From JANNSW01 sp031431235 (GTDB taxonomy: Bacteria > Pseudomonadota > Alphaproteobacteria > Rhizobiales > Hyphomicrobiaceae), in the NCBI GenBank assembly GCA_031431235.1, contig JANPDA010000316.1, forward strand, positions 1 to 6,422: a stretch of DNA of 6,422 nt, written 5' to 3'. The notes below the pieces were generated by a model that saw nothing but the letters and a program-made list of their open reading frames with translations, did not search any database and was not told where the DNA came from. The position numbers and the translations under genes are program-made. This document shows, piece by piece, positions 6,086 through 6,422 of the stretch (within the stretch, counting starts at the first letter, position 1; the number at the start of each line of letters is the position of its first letter).

Positions 6086-6422
6086 CACGTATGTTGGCGA
6101 TGCGGGTGAGTAGATAGGCGGACGTCGCGACCGGGGCGCCCTGTAGCGAGCTGGCGAGCGCATTCAGATAAGAGCACCGGTCCGCTTGCCAGTGAATGCG
6201 CGAGAGCAACGTCTGGAGATACGAGCGTCGCCAGCTCATCAGATTGACGCGCTCGGCCGACGAGTGCCCGGGTGTGTTCAGCAAGCCGTCGACGAGCTGC
6301 AGGCCGATGCGCGGGGCGCGCATGCTCCCCTCAGCCGCCCGGCCGAGAGTGATCGATCCCTCATGCTTGCAGTAGATGTAGGTCGGCTCGGCGACATAGG
6401 CGGCGGGCGGCGATCGGCGGGC
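6048..6422 (-). CDS. C-terminal part of a probable family 2 glycosyltransferase
   Basis: The last 124 codons of a gene that enters from beyond position 6422 and stops with TAA at 6050-6048; the frame is open to the window edge, so an internal ATG at 6323 is not a credible start. Early in the visible part is AEPTYIYCKHEGSITLGRA (about residues 11-29), which resembles the segment after the GT-A domain of many GT2 enzymes (typically a YRxHxGSxT pattern). The remainder is helical with Trp, Arg and Leu and has no membrane segment. The catalytic DxD and ED motifs would lie outside the window, so the family call rests on one short motif and on context. It could instead be another polysaccharide-locus protein. 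The final 12 codons (RASFINRKSLKIN region) are AT-rich and continue into the AT-rich start of the next gene, five bases downstream. Confidence 0.5.
   Translation of the reverse strand, partial: ARRSPPAAYVAEPTYIYCKHEGSITLGRAAEGSMRAPRIGLQLVDGLLNTPGHSSAERVNLMSWRRSYLQTLLSRIHWQADRCSYLNALASSLQGAPVATSAYLLTRIANIRASFINRKSLKIN

Overview
The window is GC-rich except for one AT-rich patch. Every credible gene lies on the minus strand, so transcription runs from position 6422 towards position 1. The content is surface-polysaccharide (O-antigen, capsule or exopolysaccharide type) biosynthesis in a Gram-negative bacterium. High GC, heavy use of GCC/CTC/GAG codons, GTG/TTG starts and tightly overlapping genes suggest a proteobacterium, perhaps an alphaproteobacterium. 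That placement is inference; no rRNA or other taxonomic marker is present.

In transcription order: (1) 6422-6048, the C-terminal end of a protein that reads like the tail of a family 2 glycosyltransferase. (2) 6042-5221, a small membrane-anchored protein with a transglutaminase/papain-type Cys-His-Asp arrangement; its first ~250 bases are strikingly AT-rich. (3) 5246-4245, a sulfotransferase. (4) 4282-3281, a CheR-like, probably SAM-dependent methyltransferase-fold protein. (5) 3284-2127, a GT4 (GT-B fold) glycosyltransferase. Genes 1 to 5 are separated by 5 bases or overlap, which fits one operon. (6) About 450 bases follow with no recognisable gene. (7) 1673-900, rfbF, glucose-1-phosphate cytidylyltransferase. 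(8) 918-1 and beyond the window, rfbG, CDP-glucose 4,6-dehydratase, overlapping rfbF.

RfbF and RfbG convert glucose-1-phosphate to CDP-glucose and then CDP-4-keto-6-deoxyglucose, the shared precursor of CDP-activated deoxy- and dideoxyhexoses (and of some branched sugars). The genes upstream would add sugars (GT2-like, GT4) and possibly decorate the product with sulfate and methyl groups. The acceptors cannot be told from sequence. The least expected member is the membrane-anchored transglutaminase-like protein, which has no standard role in a sugar-nucleotide or glycan-assembly locus. Together with the compositional break at its 5' end, it is the main candidate for something undescribed. No CRISPR array, tRNA, rRNA or intact mobile element was seen.
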